Below, piece after piece: positions 23,153-34,763 of a DNA stretch of 64,000 nucleotides; position 1 is the stretch's first letter; every line of letters begins with the position of its first letter. The stretch spans positions 13,375,868 to 13,439,867 of the forward strand of contig NC_045150.1 in NCBI RefSeq assembly GCF_008831285.2, written 5' to 3'. The translations under genes and the position numbers were made by a program. A model generated the notes under the pieces. That model saw only the letters and a program-made list of their open reading frames with translations. It had not been told where the DNA came from and did not search any database. This DNA comes from Nymphaea colorata. Its lineage: Eukaryota > Streptophyta > Magnoliopsida > Nymphaeales > Nymphaeaceae.

Positions 23153-23250
23153 TATTTATGTTTTTAAGTTACAGCATATATAATACAAGTATACAACCAC
23201 GTATTTATGTTTTTAATTTACAGCATATATAATACAAGTATACAACCACG
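23153..23250. repeat. 49-bp tandem duplication
   Basis: The unit beginning TATTTATGTTTTTAA occurs at 23153 and 23202, with nearly identical sequence through ACAACCACG. The second copy runs into GGAGCCAGGGAGGCC, which resembles the hAT-like termini seen at 20232. Confidence 0.85.
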
Positions 23251-23617
23251 GAGCCAGGGAGGCCACCTTGGCCCCAACTGATTTTTTTTTTAATTTAAAT
23301 TTACGTGTAAAGTTTAGAAGATTTTTTATATAAATATTAAAAAAATGATATTTAAGCCTGTTTCAAAATTTAAAAACTTTAATTCGGCCCCGCCCCTGCC
23401 CCTCACTGCAACCATATTGTTATGAGAGTTTGATTTCTTTGATCATTTGTTCGATCAGTAATCTGCATGGGATGGTGATATATGAAGACATGGTGATATA
23501 TGAAGATGTATATATAATGTATGGTTATATATTATTATTTGGTTCCAGTTATATATAATATATGGTTCCAATAAATGGAAATTTGATACAGTAAGCAGGA
23601 ACACCTTGTGATTTCAG

Positions 23618-23789
23618 TGTGCTTGATGCTGGATTGATCATTTTAGGGCTGTACACTATGCTGTGGGGCAAAGGAAAAGAGGAGAAGGAACTTGTCCAGC
23701 TTCAGGCACACAGGTCTGCTGGAGAAGCAACTAATTTGCGCTCGAACCCAGCAAGTGCTGGTGCGGATCAAGTGCCAGAGCCGGCATAA
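23618..23789 (+). pseudogene. WAT1-related (MtN21/EamA) transporter, last exon only
   Basis: After an acceptor (TTTCAG ending at 23617) the frame GTG CTT GAT GCT runs to TAA at 23787-23789. It reads LIILGLYTMLWGKGKEEKE and then a hydrophilic tail, matching the last transmembrane helix and conserved GLY..LWGK(G)KE motif that end plant WAT1/nodulin-21 drug/metabolite transporters. I found no upstream WAT1 exons on this strand, so this is a terminal fragment or the end of a gene with very large introns. Two first-exon WAT1 copies lie 4-5.5 kb downstream and could not form one gene with it in this order. Confidence 0.72.
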
Positions 23790-26061
23790 AAGAAGATCAG
23801 ATTGTTCAGTTGTAGCTAATTGCGTCAGGAGCTTGCAGCTCTCACAGCCAGTTTTTCCATGCACTTAGGAATAGTCCAGCATTAAGCATTACCATGTAAG
23901 AAAATTTTGCAAGACAAGAGTCCTAAATGAGCCAATATCTTGTTTGCTTCTCAAAAGACTGAAATACTTCTCGAAAGAAGCAAGTGTTCATTAATTATTG
24001 AAAAACAGACCTACATATCTCGTACATATACATATATGTGTATAATTGGAAGTAGTCTCATATTATAACCAGTAATTTCTACACTATTCTTGAGGAGGTT
24101 AGTAGAGCAGGGCTATGTAGACAGCTAGTTTTCATTTTCAGCTCCTATAGAATCAACTGCTTGTGCTTCAAAAGGAGGGACACTGAAAGCAAGTGCATGC
24201 ATGATTTCCCAGAGAAGTATAGATCCAGGGTTGGAGCCAAGGAAGGCCCGCACGGGCCCTATCCCCACCTCAAAAATTTTTTCTTTGTCCATATGTAAAT
24301 AAACTGTGAGTGCTAGGAAGCAAAAAAGAACAGCTTTCAGTAGTTGCACATCAATTCTTTGGGGGAGCAAACCCCCTCGATAAAAATATTAAAACTGACC
24401 CATCCATTTGCTATAATTATTTTTAGGAGGCACACCGGCCACTCGATATGGGGCTTTTTCGCCTTTTGGTAGAGCTTTTAGTTATAGTTTTCAATTCATT
24501 TGTTTAAACCGCCATTCATCTATCTGCATTTCTCTTATTCTTTTTCCAGGGCAATCGTCCTACCGGAATTCATGGGGGTTTCTTTTTTCTGATGATTTGG
24601 TCTCCCTTTCGCTGCCTTGGTACTTACAGGCGAGGTTGTTGGATTAATCTTAGTAACGTTTAGTTTCGGTGGGATCAGTTCAATGTAGTTAAGGCCTCCA
24701 ATTTTCTGAAAGCTGAGACAAATGGCTTTCGCTCAAAGAAAAGAGGTGATGATTTGGGATGCGTGAAGGCTCTGTAGCCTTGCGTCTCCTCCCGCGGCTG
24801 GCGGTATGCTCCTCCTTTTGCAGCTACGGTGGCCGGATCGTCCCTCGCCCCCCACGATTAGTCCCTTAGCCCGTTTATGTCTTCAGAAATGGGGTTCTTT
24901 TCCTATCAACGGCAAATAGCTGTTGATGTAAGCCGCAATGGAGTTTTCTTGACTCTGTTGATGTCACTCGGAAGGGGGTTGTCTTCCGGCCAACGGCGAG
25001 CAGTGGTCGATGTAGCCAGGAAGGGGGTTTGTGATCCTCCATGAACGGATGGTAGCCCTCTCTCTGTGTCTCTCCCTTCCGCCTAGCAGCATCGACGCCG
25101 GAGAAACCCCTTCCCGTTATGGTGGAAAAGTGTACGTTGATCTTATTACTTAAATGGTTCGAAATGTTTTATATATTTGATAACTCTCTCTCTCTTTTTG
25201 AATTAGCTCTTCTACTTCTGCCTCCTTTAAGCAATCGAAGCTATAAGCATTCGGCATCAAGGTGCATCGGTTTCCAATAGGTGTTGGGGCTACATCAACC
25301 AATTTTGTGACATGTTTATTATGATGATCTTATACAATTGACATATGGAGTCAGCAATTGTGAAAAATGTCTGAGACATATGGAACGAAACAGCTAAGAA
25401 CAGCTAACATTAAATTTTTTTCTGTATCCAATTTTTTCGAAACAGTTTCATCGTTCAAATATGTGCGATGATGTGCCAATTTGATGATGCCTGCAGATTC
25501 GAAATTGGCCTAGCCTATATCAAGAAATTGAGAATAGCTTTCCGCATTTTTAGATAACCATATTCCACAAGATGAAACTTTCCTTTTCATGGGCTTTGTC
25601 GTATGTATGAAGAAGTTCCAAAATATGGTGATGGATCAGCTTGATCGAAGATGGAGAAAAGGTAACGGTAGAGGCAGAAGAGCCATTCCGGAAACTACTT
25701 CAATAACGACCACAGTGAATTGATGATGACACCTATCAAGGCCTCATATCCCAAAAACGAACCTTAAAACGCTTGTAACTTTTTTGCTTTTACACCGCGA
25801 GGAAACCACACTCACTCAGATAGACTTTGTACCTTCACTTCCAAAGCTTACACCTGCTTCAGCTTGCATAAAGGGTCGGAGCCCATGGACATTGAATCAT
25901 GAACCATTGGCCCAATTAACTATGCCAACCATCTTACACCATTTAGGTGCCTAATTTGTAACTATGAAAGCTGACGAACTCAGAAACTATACAAAAATTG
26001 GTTTGCTTAGTTTTATTTAGAATTAGTTGTACTCTGTCCTAATCTCTAAACACACGTTGTT
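23790..26061. other. No recognisable gene
   Basis: 24220-24270 (GGAGCCAAGGAAGGCC...) resembles degraded hAT-like terminal sequence. 24780-25130 is GC-richer and exon-like in composition but has no domain I recognise. The rest is AT-rich. Confidence 0.45.
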
Positions 26062-26389
26062 AGGAATGAACATACTATAGAAGCTTTCCGCTGATGACAA
26101 TTATTTTCCGTTTAAAAGACTCGGAACCTATTTCTTGTTCTTTTCAAATTTGTTATTATGAATACGAGGACTGAAGAAAAGAGGAAGTCTACTATTAAAT
26201 TCTCCACTGCCAATCTGAAGTTTCTCATTTCCTTGTACCAAGAAAAGCAAGAATAGAACCTGAAAAACCAGGTGAAAGAATTAGACTCTGAATGTAGAGA
26301 AGGTATTACTGTCCAATTAGAATTCCTGCTTAATGTGGAGAGTGAATTTATTCTTTAGATAAAATAAGTAACCTTATATTCTTTCCACA

Positions 26390-26392
<3 letters not shown>
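26062..26392. repeat. About 330-bp direct duplication, copy 1
   Basis: This segment (from AGGAATGAACAT through the ACATGTAC near 26392) matches 26785-27113 nearly end to end. Landmarks are AAGTCTACTATTAAATTCTCCA and GAAGGTATTACTGTCCAATT. No coding potential is evident. Confidence 0.85.
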
Positions 26393-26441
<49 letters not shown>

Positions 26442-26457
26442 CATATATATATATATA
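26393..26457. repeat. (TA)n microsatellite
   Basis: An almost pure TA tract of about 65 bases, broken by two CA steps. It sits exactly at the right edge of duplication copy 1. Confidence 0.95.
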
Positions 26458-26784
26458 GGTACACTTACTACATGTACTTGCCATTTGAGCAATTTTATAT
26501 TTTTTAATGTTCACTTAGGAGAAACCATCTTTTTTTTCTTAAAAACTTCATGGTTAAACTTTCCTGCCTCCAACGTTTTGGAGAGGTATGCTTGAAGAAG
26601 AGCATACCTCAAGTCAATGTGAAGTTCTCTCGTGGACTTAGACAAACAAGAAGCAAAAATCTTGGTAGATTTAGAGAGGGAGATCAGTAGTGATGGTTGT
26701 GGCCATTAATGGAGGTAAGTGGAAGGAATAGGAGGGAGGGGATGAAGGCAGTGCTGTGAGTGGTGTGGTGCATGTAATAGTTGC

Positions 26785-27113
26785 AGGAATGAGCATTCTT
26801 TACTAGCTTTCCGCAGATGACAAATATTTTCCACGTAAAAGAATCAGAGCCTATTTCTGGTTCTTTTCCAATTTGTTAAATACGAGGACCAGAGAAAAGA
26901 GAAAGTCTACTATTAAATTCTCCAATGTCAATGTGAAGTTTCTCATTTCCTTTTACCAAGAAAGGAAAGAATAGAACGTGAAAAACCAGGTGAAGGAATT
27001 GGACTGTGAATGTAGAGAAGGTATTACTGTCCAATTAGAATTCCTGCTTGATATGAAGAGTGAATTTATTCTTTAGATAAAATAAGTAACCTGATATTCT
27101 TTCGGCATGTACC
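26785..27113. repeat. About 330-bp direct duplication, copy 2
   Basis: Direct repeat of 26062-26392 at a spacing of about 722 bp, with scattered substitutions and a few small indels. It also ends in a short TACATATATATA tract (27122-27143). Confidence 0.85.
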
Positions 27114-27759
27114 TACTGCTACATACATATATATATACATATAATTTGATTGCAACATGTACGTCAATTAGAAAGTTTTTAACGCCTGCTCGTTCCTGAT
27201 TAATCTCCAAATGTACAGAACTGACTTACCATGGCTTTACCACTCTTAGAACAATAAATGCAAACACGTTAGAGGGATGGTAATTAATATTAAAAGAAGT
27301 GAATTGACAAACCTGTAAGTTCAATATCTGTTTTGCAAAAGGGCTTATTTTGATCTGCAGTCCATGTTTGGCAAACCTGTAAGTTCAAGATGGATGGAGG
27401 ATTCAGCTCACATATTATATATATATATGAAAGAAAATTTCCATTTAGTGAGACCAATTATGAGGCCTAAGTAGAGACTTAAATGAGAGAAAGGAGGAAA
27501 GAAGGCATACCAGGCATGCCTCACCTACTCTCTCACACACACTCTCTCTCTCTATGATCTATAAATGTGACCCCGTATGACTTATTTTTCATCTCATTTC
27601 AGTGCTGATTTTGAGATTGGCAGCCTCAGCCTGTTCCCAGGTTCTTTTCTCTGCAATATTGTTGGTGAAAAGAAGGCAGAAAGAAAGGGATAATTCAAGG
27701 GGGGGGGAGAGAGAGAGAGAGTTGTCAAATGTATATTATGGAGGAGGGATCAAATAATA

Positions 27760-27962
27760 ATGAAAATTTATTACAGTAGGAAGAGAAGGGTGGAATGGAT
27801 GAAGGTGAAGCTGTGCATGGTGGTGGTGCAGGTGGCATCAGCAGGGATGCCCATCCTCTACAAGATCTCTGTATACCAAGGGATGAGCCTCCGAGTCTTC
27901 ATCGCTTACCACTACATTTTCGGGGCCACCCTCCTCTGCCCTCTTGCCTTTTCCTTGGAGAG
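27760..27962 (+). pseudogene. WAT1-related transporter, first exon copy A
   Basis: The frame from ATG 27760 (or the in-frame ATG at 27799) reads KVKLCMVVVQVASAGMPILYK, then GMSLRVFIAYHYIFGAT and PLAFSLER, ending at a GT donor at 27963. This is the first exon of a plant WAT1/MtN21 gene, covering the first two transmembrane helices of the EamA fold (membrane-bound auxin/amino-acid exporter family). A CT-rich leader precedes it (27530-27560). I find no exon 2 downstream on this strand. The frame is intact, so it could still be transcribed, but it is probably a fragment. Confidence 0.78.
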
Positions 27963-29049
27963 GTATGTGTATGAATTAACCACATCACCATTTGAAACAT
28001 ATTACTTTAATGTAATTTTTTTGACTAGCTTATAGAACCGATCTAATTAACTCTTAAGAATAATTTGATATATATGAAATGTGTGTTATTTTGATATATA
28101 TTAAACATGTGGTATGTTTGTATTTAGGATTTAAATGTTCACTTTCAATCATCTTCTTATTAATAGCTTCTAGAATATATGGAAATTTTCAGCACTATAA
28201 AAATCAACAGTTTCTTTGAAAATAGCTTGTATTTAATCATAAGTACATGCCTGCTCATTTTTTATCTAGAATATCTTTCAAGACGAATTCTTGTTGGACT
28301 GGAAGACGAATGTCTTCTCCGAACCTTGATCTTTGGCACTACCATGCTTGTCAGTCTCCATATTGGAACAGTGTGGTGCACAAATTGTATGTAATTACAT
28401 AAAATTCTTTAATTTTTTGGAGCTTTCATGGCTGGTCAATGCTCATATATATTGAGGAATAGAGTTTCAACTTCTAGTTTGAGAACTTCACTCTGCAGAC
28501 ATCATCAAACTTTGAGAAACTGTCCAAGATGAAAGTAATCTCAGTTATGTCTAGCCTTAGAGCTCACTTGTCAAACTTAGTTTATAAAAATCATTAGATT
28601 CGTTCTTTAGTTTTGTGATCTCAGTTTGTTTACATCTTCCAAAATGCACCAGAAGCTATCCACACATGGTATATAAATAAAAAAGATAGAAATGAACTAC
28701 TTTTGCCTGCACAAAATATGCCATTGAAATGAACTTCTTTTGCCTGCATAAAATATGGCGCTATAAATATTAAATTGTGGCTGCTAACCCCACAGTGCGG
28801 AGTTGGTGGAGGGTCTGACTGAAGGAATTTAGTTTGAGGGAATTCAAAAGTTTCTTTTGAACTTCTTATATACATTTAAACATAAGCGAGTGGAGAAAAA
28901 ACAAAATACAAATATTCTGCTGAATAGAAGAACGTTTGCTACATGCTAAGAAAGGAGAACATTCAGTCATTGCCATCACATGAATTGTTGAACACATCCT
29001 ACTGCCAAAGAGATTGAATATTCAAATTTTCTTTCAATTGGTACAAGTT
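27963..29049. other. Spacer between the inverted WAT1 exon copies
   Basis: It includes a short tandem duplication of about 36 bp (GAAATGAACT.CTTTTGCCTGCA at about 28691 and 28727). I see no WAT1 exon 2 or other gene. Confidence 0.6.
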
Positions 29050-29290
29050 CTCATTTTTTTTCCCTTTGTAAAAAGAAGAAAAAGGCAAGAGAGCAGAGGA
29101 GGGTAACCCAAAAAATGTAGCGGTAAGCGATGAGGACTCAAGGCTCATCCCTCGGTCTACGGAGGTCTTGTAGAAGATGGTCATCCCTGCTAACGCCACC
29201 TGCACCACCTCCATGCATGCCACCACCTTCGTCCCTTCCACCCTTATCCTCCTCCTATTGTTATAATTTTCCTTATTATTTGATCCCTTT
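29050..29290 (-). pseudogene. WAT1-related transporter, first exon copy B, frameshifted and inverted
   Basis: Read on the minus strand, the sequence matches copy A across both the leader side (GGGATCAAATAATAA) and the exon: VEVVQ-like CMEVVQVALAGMTIFYKTSV, then RGMSL. After GMSL one base is missing relative to copy A (AGCCTTGAG versus AGCCTCCGAG), which shifts the frame and garbles the second helix. Copies A and B therefore form an inverted pair about 1.1 kb apart. Copy B cannot encode a WAT1 protein. Confidence 0.78.
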
Positions 29291-29519
29291 GCTTCTTTGG
29301 CTTTCAAATTTGTTGAGGCCTCGACATAGTTTTTCTTCTTTGCAGACTCGAATACTTGGTACTCAATTGTCATATGTGGGTACGAGAATCATTGGGTGCA
29401 CAATAAGTTTTTGCATGTCCTCTGCATAGATTGTGGCAGTATTCATGTTGTGATAGTATTCATGTTGTGATATGCTGAGGATAGATCATCCATCAAGAAA
29501 TGGTTAGCAGGATTTCCTT

Positions 29520-30057
29520 TCATCTCTCATGGGTGCCCATTTGACACACTAATGCAATGTGGAAGAACTGCATTTACAGCATGGATCCATGGACCGCCAA
29601 GCAACAAGTTAAAGGAGGATTCTATATCTAGCATGTGAAATAAAACCCAATGATGTCTCTCAGAGATATTCCAATTGAGACACAAACTATTCAAGGTTGT
29701 CCCAATCCATCATATCCATGAATGAAAATTGATGAATGAGTATAATCAACTTGCCTTGTGCCCAATGTAGGAGTTGTCTGTTGTGGATAAATGTTCAGGC
29801 TGGCTCATCCATCAATTACGACATGGGAAACTCTGACACTCATTGTTTCAACCACTATGTGCAAGATATCATTATGCAATGTGCCTTCGTTTGGTAGATC
29901 TTCATCACAAAATGTTATTGGACCATTTTCATATTGTTCAAAAGTCTATTCATCTCTCCAATTAGGGCTAAATCTTTCCCTTTTGACTTGGGGTAGGGAG
30001 TCTAATTCCCTGAATGTGACTTCCAAAGGTTTTGTATCCCATATCTGTGATCCTTGA
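29520..30057 (-). pseudogene. Gypsy protease-region remnant
   Basis: The retropepsin-like segment shows VVIDGWASLNIYP where the family has an IDGGSALN-type active-site motif, so one Gly is replaced by Trp. It is followed by SFNLLLGGPWIHAVNAV. Both are recognisable but decayed. Confidence 0.65.
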
Positions 30058-30689
30058 TCAACCTTTGTTTGAATATTTTATTTGCTCGGTCTGGCTTGTT
30101 CATTGATGGATCCTTTGTCATAACTGGAAAGCAACTCAAAAAAAATCAGGGATGCTTTCTCCCTTTTATTTGTAACCATGACTTCATGACCTTTTGAAAA
30201 TCTGATCATTGTAGATGTTTCTTTCCCATACTTAGGAAAAGGGTTTTGAGAACGTCTAGCTGTTCACTGACTCCCTTAATTATTTCTTTGTCAACTGCAT
30301 CTTGTATAATATTTTTTTAGCGCAAGGCAATCCTCTGTATCATGCCTTGGGGCATGGTGAAATTTACAAAATTGCTCTTTGTTCTTTCTTATCATTGGTG
30401 GAAGATTGTAAACTTTTGGAAAAAATAGAGTACCTCTTTCTACCAGCTCAAGTATGATTTTTTTCATAACTATTCTCTAATAGAGTAATTTTTTATCATA
30501 TCCCCATTTATGATGCTTGTTTTTGGTGCCACTGTTATTACTGGTTCATATTCCTTTATTCTTGGAGTAGTATGCATTTTCCTTGTTGAAGGTAGCAGCA
30601 CTTACTGCAATATTTGTTGGAACATTCTAACTCATGCTGCTTTTCTTGGCATCTTACTTGAATTTTACCAGGACGACAACATCAAAAGC

Positions 30690-31447
30690 TCCATTTTCAA
30701 TTCCTGCTTTGATGCATTCTGCTCTCTCAATGAGATCGATGAAAGATTTGATTGGATCATTATAAATAAAGCTCCTTAATGGTTGTGTCAAATTGTTGGT
30801 GATCAGCCCCAATGCATGGGACTAGGAGATTGAGTCTCTCATTTTGTTGCAAGAAGACCTCCATCTTTGAATAAAACTCTGACCTTTTCACTTGGTCTCT
30901 ATTTCAGATAACACAATGTGGTGATTATTGGTGCAGTGTTCATATTTTGAATGAATCTTTCAATGAAAAGGTTGATCAGTCTGCCAAATTTTTCAGTTCC
31001 ATTGGATTAATGTGCTTCTTGTACCATTGTGTTGCAATTCTTTCTAAGCTCCTTGGGAAGTATCAAAAGAGAGCTCTATGATTGTTGTGAAATCTGTAAC
31101 ATTCTACAAAAAACATGGCCAAGTGCACCTTCGGGTCTCAATGACCGTCAAATTTGGTGAATTTCTTAGGCAAGTTCTTGATACGCTTGTCATTTTCAAA
31201 GCTTTCATAAAAGTTTTCACAGGTAAAATTTCTTTTGTCCTTGCCTTTTAGTTGAATTGCATTCAACTTCTTTCAACTTTCTGGATCTTTGCTTTTCAGG
31301 ATTCTCTCTTCTTCTTTTTCTTGGGAACTTTGGTTCTTCCTCATTACTTGATAGTAGTGTCTTTAGAAGAATTTGAGCTACTCGAAGAAGATTTCTTTGT
31401 CTTCTTCTCTTTCTTTTTGACCTTCTTCGCTTGAGCTTGCTCATCAT
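30690..31447 (-). pseudogene. Gypsy gag remnant with basic N-terminal stretch
   Basis: The gag core described for this element lies at about 30690-31240. Upstream of it on the minus strand, 31217-31447 encodes a very Lys/Arg-rich segment in an open frame of 76 codons. The core carries several stops and is a pseudogene. Confidence 0.6.
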
Positions 31448-31586
31448 TCAACATGATATTTTTGGAATCTCTTGTATTCTTCATACTCTAGATCATTTGC
31501 TTTTGTCTTGGGAATTGTAGTTAAGGAGGATTCTTCTTCCTTGTCTCCCATGAAGGGATGCTCTTGTTCCATCTCAATCCTCTTTC

Positions 31587-32013
31587 TGCTATGGTGTTTG
31601 ATTCATATAGACACATTTTTCCTTAATGCAGATTTAGTGCTCAGCACACCCCCAACATTCTAAACAATCATCGAGTCGTGTTAAATAATTTTAATGTCCT
31701 TGTTGAATTGATAACAAGTGAAAAAAGATGGCCAAAATATGCAAAGATATTGAAAAGCCCACTGCAAACGTTCACTGACATGTACAAGTAGAAAAATACC
31801 TCCATGTGAAGCCATGTGAAAGCCTTTGAAAAGTCAAATGCTTATTTGAGCCATGGGCCCAAGCAACTGTAGCAGCTCCATGATGTTGTTCTTTATTGTG
31901 AATCGACAACTTTAATTGTGGTTGGTGACTGGTGCAGAGGCAATTGTCGAGGCCCCTCACCATTGGCAATTATCTATGGGGAGGGTGTGCAGCTGAATTT
32001 TTTTTCTTCCACA
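31587..32013. repeat. LTR-like direct repeat, copy 1
   Basis: It starts TGCTATGGTGTTTGATTCAT and ends CTTCCACA, so both strands have TG...CA ends. It matches 33778-34244 along its length with many substitutions and indels. It lies exactly upstream (minus strand) of the degraded Gypsy gag, so it may be that element's 5' LTR. I could not see a convincing primer site or target duplication. Confidence 0.65.
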
Positions 32014-33777
32014 CTTGGCAATTATCTATAGGGAGGGTGGGTGGCTCAATCTTTTCATTTTAGCTATGTTAATGAAACTATCAACAAAGTTTTGTTAGTG
32101 ATTTTAGGTAGTTTTATCATTGTAACATATATCATTGGTAAGATTATACGGTGAAATATTTCTCGAGTATAATACTATAAAAATGCAATTTTTGAGAAAA
32201 CCTCGAGAAAGTCTCAGTAAATTAAAAAATTCTTTAACAACTTGTTAAATTGATAAAAATGGTATTTTAGTAATTATTGGAAATGAAAGTAAATAATGTT
32301 TCAAATATTAGAGCAAAAACGACCTTAAGGTCAACTAACAAAAGAGGCTTATTTTCTTTAATTAACCTTGAAGTTAGTGTTTGCAGAAAACACGAAGAAA
32401 AGGTGAAAAATGCAAACAATTCATTTAGGATTGTTTACCAAAAAGCAAGAAAAAACATGTTTCCTCTTTTTGTTTTTACTTTTTTTTTTCTAATGACGTG
32501 CTTTTTGTGATTATCATCCTTAATATAATGAGATCTAAGAAATGCATTTCTAGGAAAACATCGAAGTAAACTGCCCATTTAACAGCCTCATCACCTCCTT
32601 TTATAATGATCCTTTTGGGTTCAAATTAAGATTAATGTACAAATAGTAAGCAAAAGCACCAATGTGGTTTTCAAACAATTTGCAATGATATTTGAGCAAC
32701 GAAGTTGTAAGAAGTATAGATTGAAAGAACATGGTGATTCTCACCAGGAAGAAAGTATCCTAAGAATCAAATGATTTAGAACTTCGTAAATGGTTTGTGT
32801 ATATATAGTTTTGGGACTTTAACTAGTTTTTCCAAGTTTCAAATTTATTTGAAATATGATCATTAGGAAAATTATAAAAGAACAACAAATAACAATACTA
32901 TTGATTAAATTGGTAATATAAAAACCATAATAAAATTATTGATTAAAGTGGTACATAAACCGATCAACTTTTTTGAGGAATTCCTTCTAATTTAATATTG
33001 GTAGATTGTCTGACCGATAAGGTCAAGTTGATCTCTGGTTTCTAGAGTGGGTTGTTGAGTTCAGCAGTGAGCTTTCAAATTGATTTGCATAAATTTGCTA
33101 AAACTGAAGTGATAAATCATTTCAAAGAATAGTTGGTAGCACTTCTAAGTGTTTACGTAATGGATGGACTAGCTTCAAGTGAAGTTTACAGTTTAACATA
33201 TTCATTGACTAATTTACTTGTGTGTGTCAAAGTTGCCAATTAAATAGCTTAACAGTCGATGAACTGCAAGTTTCATATAATTGGATGACAACGAAGTAGA
33301 AATTTTTTTTTTCCTTCAAGTAATTGTTCACCAAGTTTCTAATTGAACTGAAATCTAGAGTTACAGAATTGAGCTCCTTGTGTGTGTGTGGGCGTGCATG
33401 AATCTCCCTGGTGTGGAATTCCAAGCTTGCTTGATTAACTTGAATCTAGGATGACCTTATCAGATCAAGATTATGTTCTAGGATCAAAAGTACTTTGAAG
33501 CTGTTTTTTTTATGTTTCACTGTATATAGATGAAGTTGCATTGTGAATGACAAATCAAGTTCGGAGAAAGAGGGTTGAATACTTCAACTGGTGGGCAAGT
33601 CAAGAGGTTTGTGAAGAGACGAAGAGAAGAGCTCTGACTCGTTGACACTTCCAACATGATTAGTCTCTTTCAAAATAAAAAATCCATTCATTGACAACTT
33701 GCATGGTGGACAAAGCTTTTGCCAATGATTTTAGGTAGTTTTTACCGAAGGATCTGACGATGGGCAAAAGGTATTGT
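32014..33777. other. Spacer between the LTR-like repeats, no recognisable gene
   Basis: AT-rich sequence. A hairpin-like motif at 32142-32175 is listed separately. No retroelement coding motif is visible, so I cannot say the repeats bound a single element. Confidence 0.5.
32142..32175. repeat. Dispersed hairpin motif, copy 1
   Basis: GATTATACGGTGAAATATT then TCTCGAGTATAATAC forms an imperfect palindrome closely related to 61885-61919. Confidence 0.6.
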
Positions 33778-34244
33778 TGTTATGGTGTTTGATTCATACA
33801 GACATTTTTCCTTAATGCAGATTGAGTGCTCGGCACATCCCAACATTCTAAACAATCATCTAGTCGTGTTAAAATTATTTTAACGTCCTTGTTGAGCTGA
33901 TAAAAAGTGAAAAAAGAGGGCCAAAAAATGGAAAGATAAAGAAAAGTTCATCACTTGCAAAAGTTACAAAAATACTTTCACTAACTTGTAAAAGTACAAA
34001 AATGCCTCCACGTATAGCCATGTGAAAGCTTTTGAAAAGTCAAATGTTTATTTCAACATGGGCCTGAGCAGCTGTAGCATCTCCTTGATATCATTCTTTA
34101 TTGTGAATGGACATATCGTTCTTTATTGTGAATGAACAACTTTAATTGAGATTGGTGACTGGTGCAGAGGCAGTTGTTGAAGGCCCCTCACCGTTGTCAA
34201 TTATCTGTGGGGAGGATGCGCAACTGAATCTTTTTCCTTCCACA
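33778..34244. repeat. LTR-like direct repeat, copy 2
   Basis: Diverged direct copy of 31587-32013, starting TGTTATGGTGTTTGATTCAT and ending CCTTCCACA. An internal 22-bp stretch (TTCTTTATTGTGAATG.AC) is duplicated here (34095 and 34119). Its right edge abuts the TNL exon directly. Confidence 0.65.
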
Positions 34245-34245
34245 C

Positions 34246-34488
34246 TTGATTTCTATCCTCATAGTTGAATACGCAATGCTCATGTGGGAAGGTTCCAAAC
34301 TTTACCCACCTGTTGCAATTGCAGAGTTGGAGCATAAATTCCTAATCAGCATAGATGACGAGCATGGCACATTTGAAATGCATGATCAAATACGAGACAT
34401 GGGAAGAAATATTGTCCAACAGCAGACGCCAGTAGCAAGCAGGTTTTGGGAAAATAACAAAACATTACAAATGCTACAACGAAGAAAG
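34246..34488 (+). pseudogene. TNL disease-resistance gene, end of the NB-ARC exon
   Basis: The frame reads MWEGSKLYPPVAIAELEHKF, then LISIDDEHGTFEMHDQIRDM and GRNIVQQ, and ends RRK at a GT donor (34489). This is the ARC2/winged-helix end of a plant TIR-NBS-LRR immune receptor; MHDQ.RDMGR is the MHD motif region that controls nucleotide state. The TIR domain, P-loop and most of NB-ARC are missing, because the sequence is cut on its left by the LTR-like repeat ending at 34244. The next exon of the same gene begins at 40685 and joins in phase (RRK + GTKKVEAI), with a Copia element in the intron. Confidence 0.85.
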
Positions 34489-34763
34489 GTAAGTATGAGC
34501 TTCTACACGTTCTTCATTTTCTCTTCTTTTGGTCTTTCTTTATGACAAATGCTGGTGGAAGTTGCATATGGTGGAGAAATGGAACTTAGTTGATCAGCTG
34601 TGCCAACTTAGACATGATAGTGGATTCTTGGCTACTAGCCTACTATTAAGAATGACGCCTGGATATGTTGCTTTATTTTGCATCTGGCCAAAATTTTGTT
34701 ATTCCGCTTTAAGAAGCATAGCATAGCTGATCGAGCTAGCTAGATTGGTAAGCATGCACATCA

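Larger units (their letters stand above)
29440..31586 (-). mobile_element. Degraded Gypsy retrotransposon interior (gag to protease)
   Basis: On the minus strand, about 31240-30690 gives gag-type sequence: LPKKFTKFDGH.DPKVHLAMF, ERIATQWYKKHINP, then QQNERLNLLVPCIGADHQQF. About 30057-29520 gives the protease-end region (TLHNDILHIVVETM, VVIDGWASLNIYP, IESSFNLLLGGPWIHAVNAV), matching the Gypsy pattern 'iDgGSaLNi.P ... asfNlLLGRPWIH.agAv'. Stops and frame changes are frequent. It is distinct from the 6447-9667 element. RT and integrase are not seen within the window at this locus. Confidence 0.75.

Noticed and set aside
24125-24370. 81-codon minus-strand frame ending near degraded hAT-like terminal sequence
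   Set aside because: It overlaps repeat sequence at 24225-24270 and has no recognised domain.
26389-26595. Open frame starting with alternating Tyr-Ile residues
   Set aside because: It is a translation of a TA microsatellite.
28179-28394. 71-codon frame after the WAT1 exon, considered as WAT1 exon 2
   Set aside because: It lacks the conserved second-exon motifs of the family and proper splice context.
29130-29429. Plus-strand open frame of 99 codons
   Set aside because: It is the antisense shadow of the WAT1 copy B exon.
31587-34244. The two LTR-like repeats as one complete LTR element
   Set aside because: No convincing primer site, polypurine tract, coding motif or target duplication was found, so only a repeat pair is reported.
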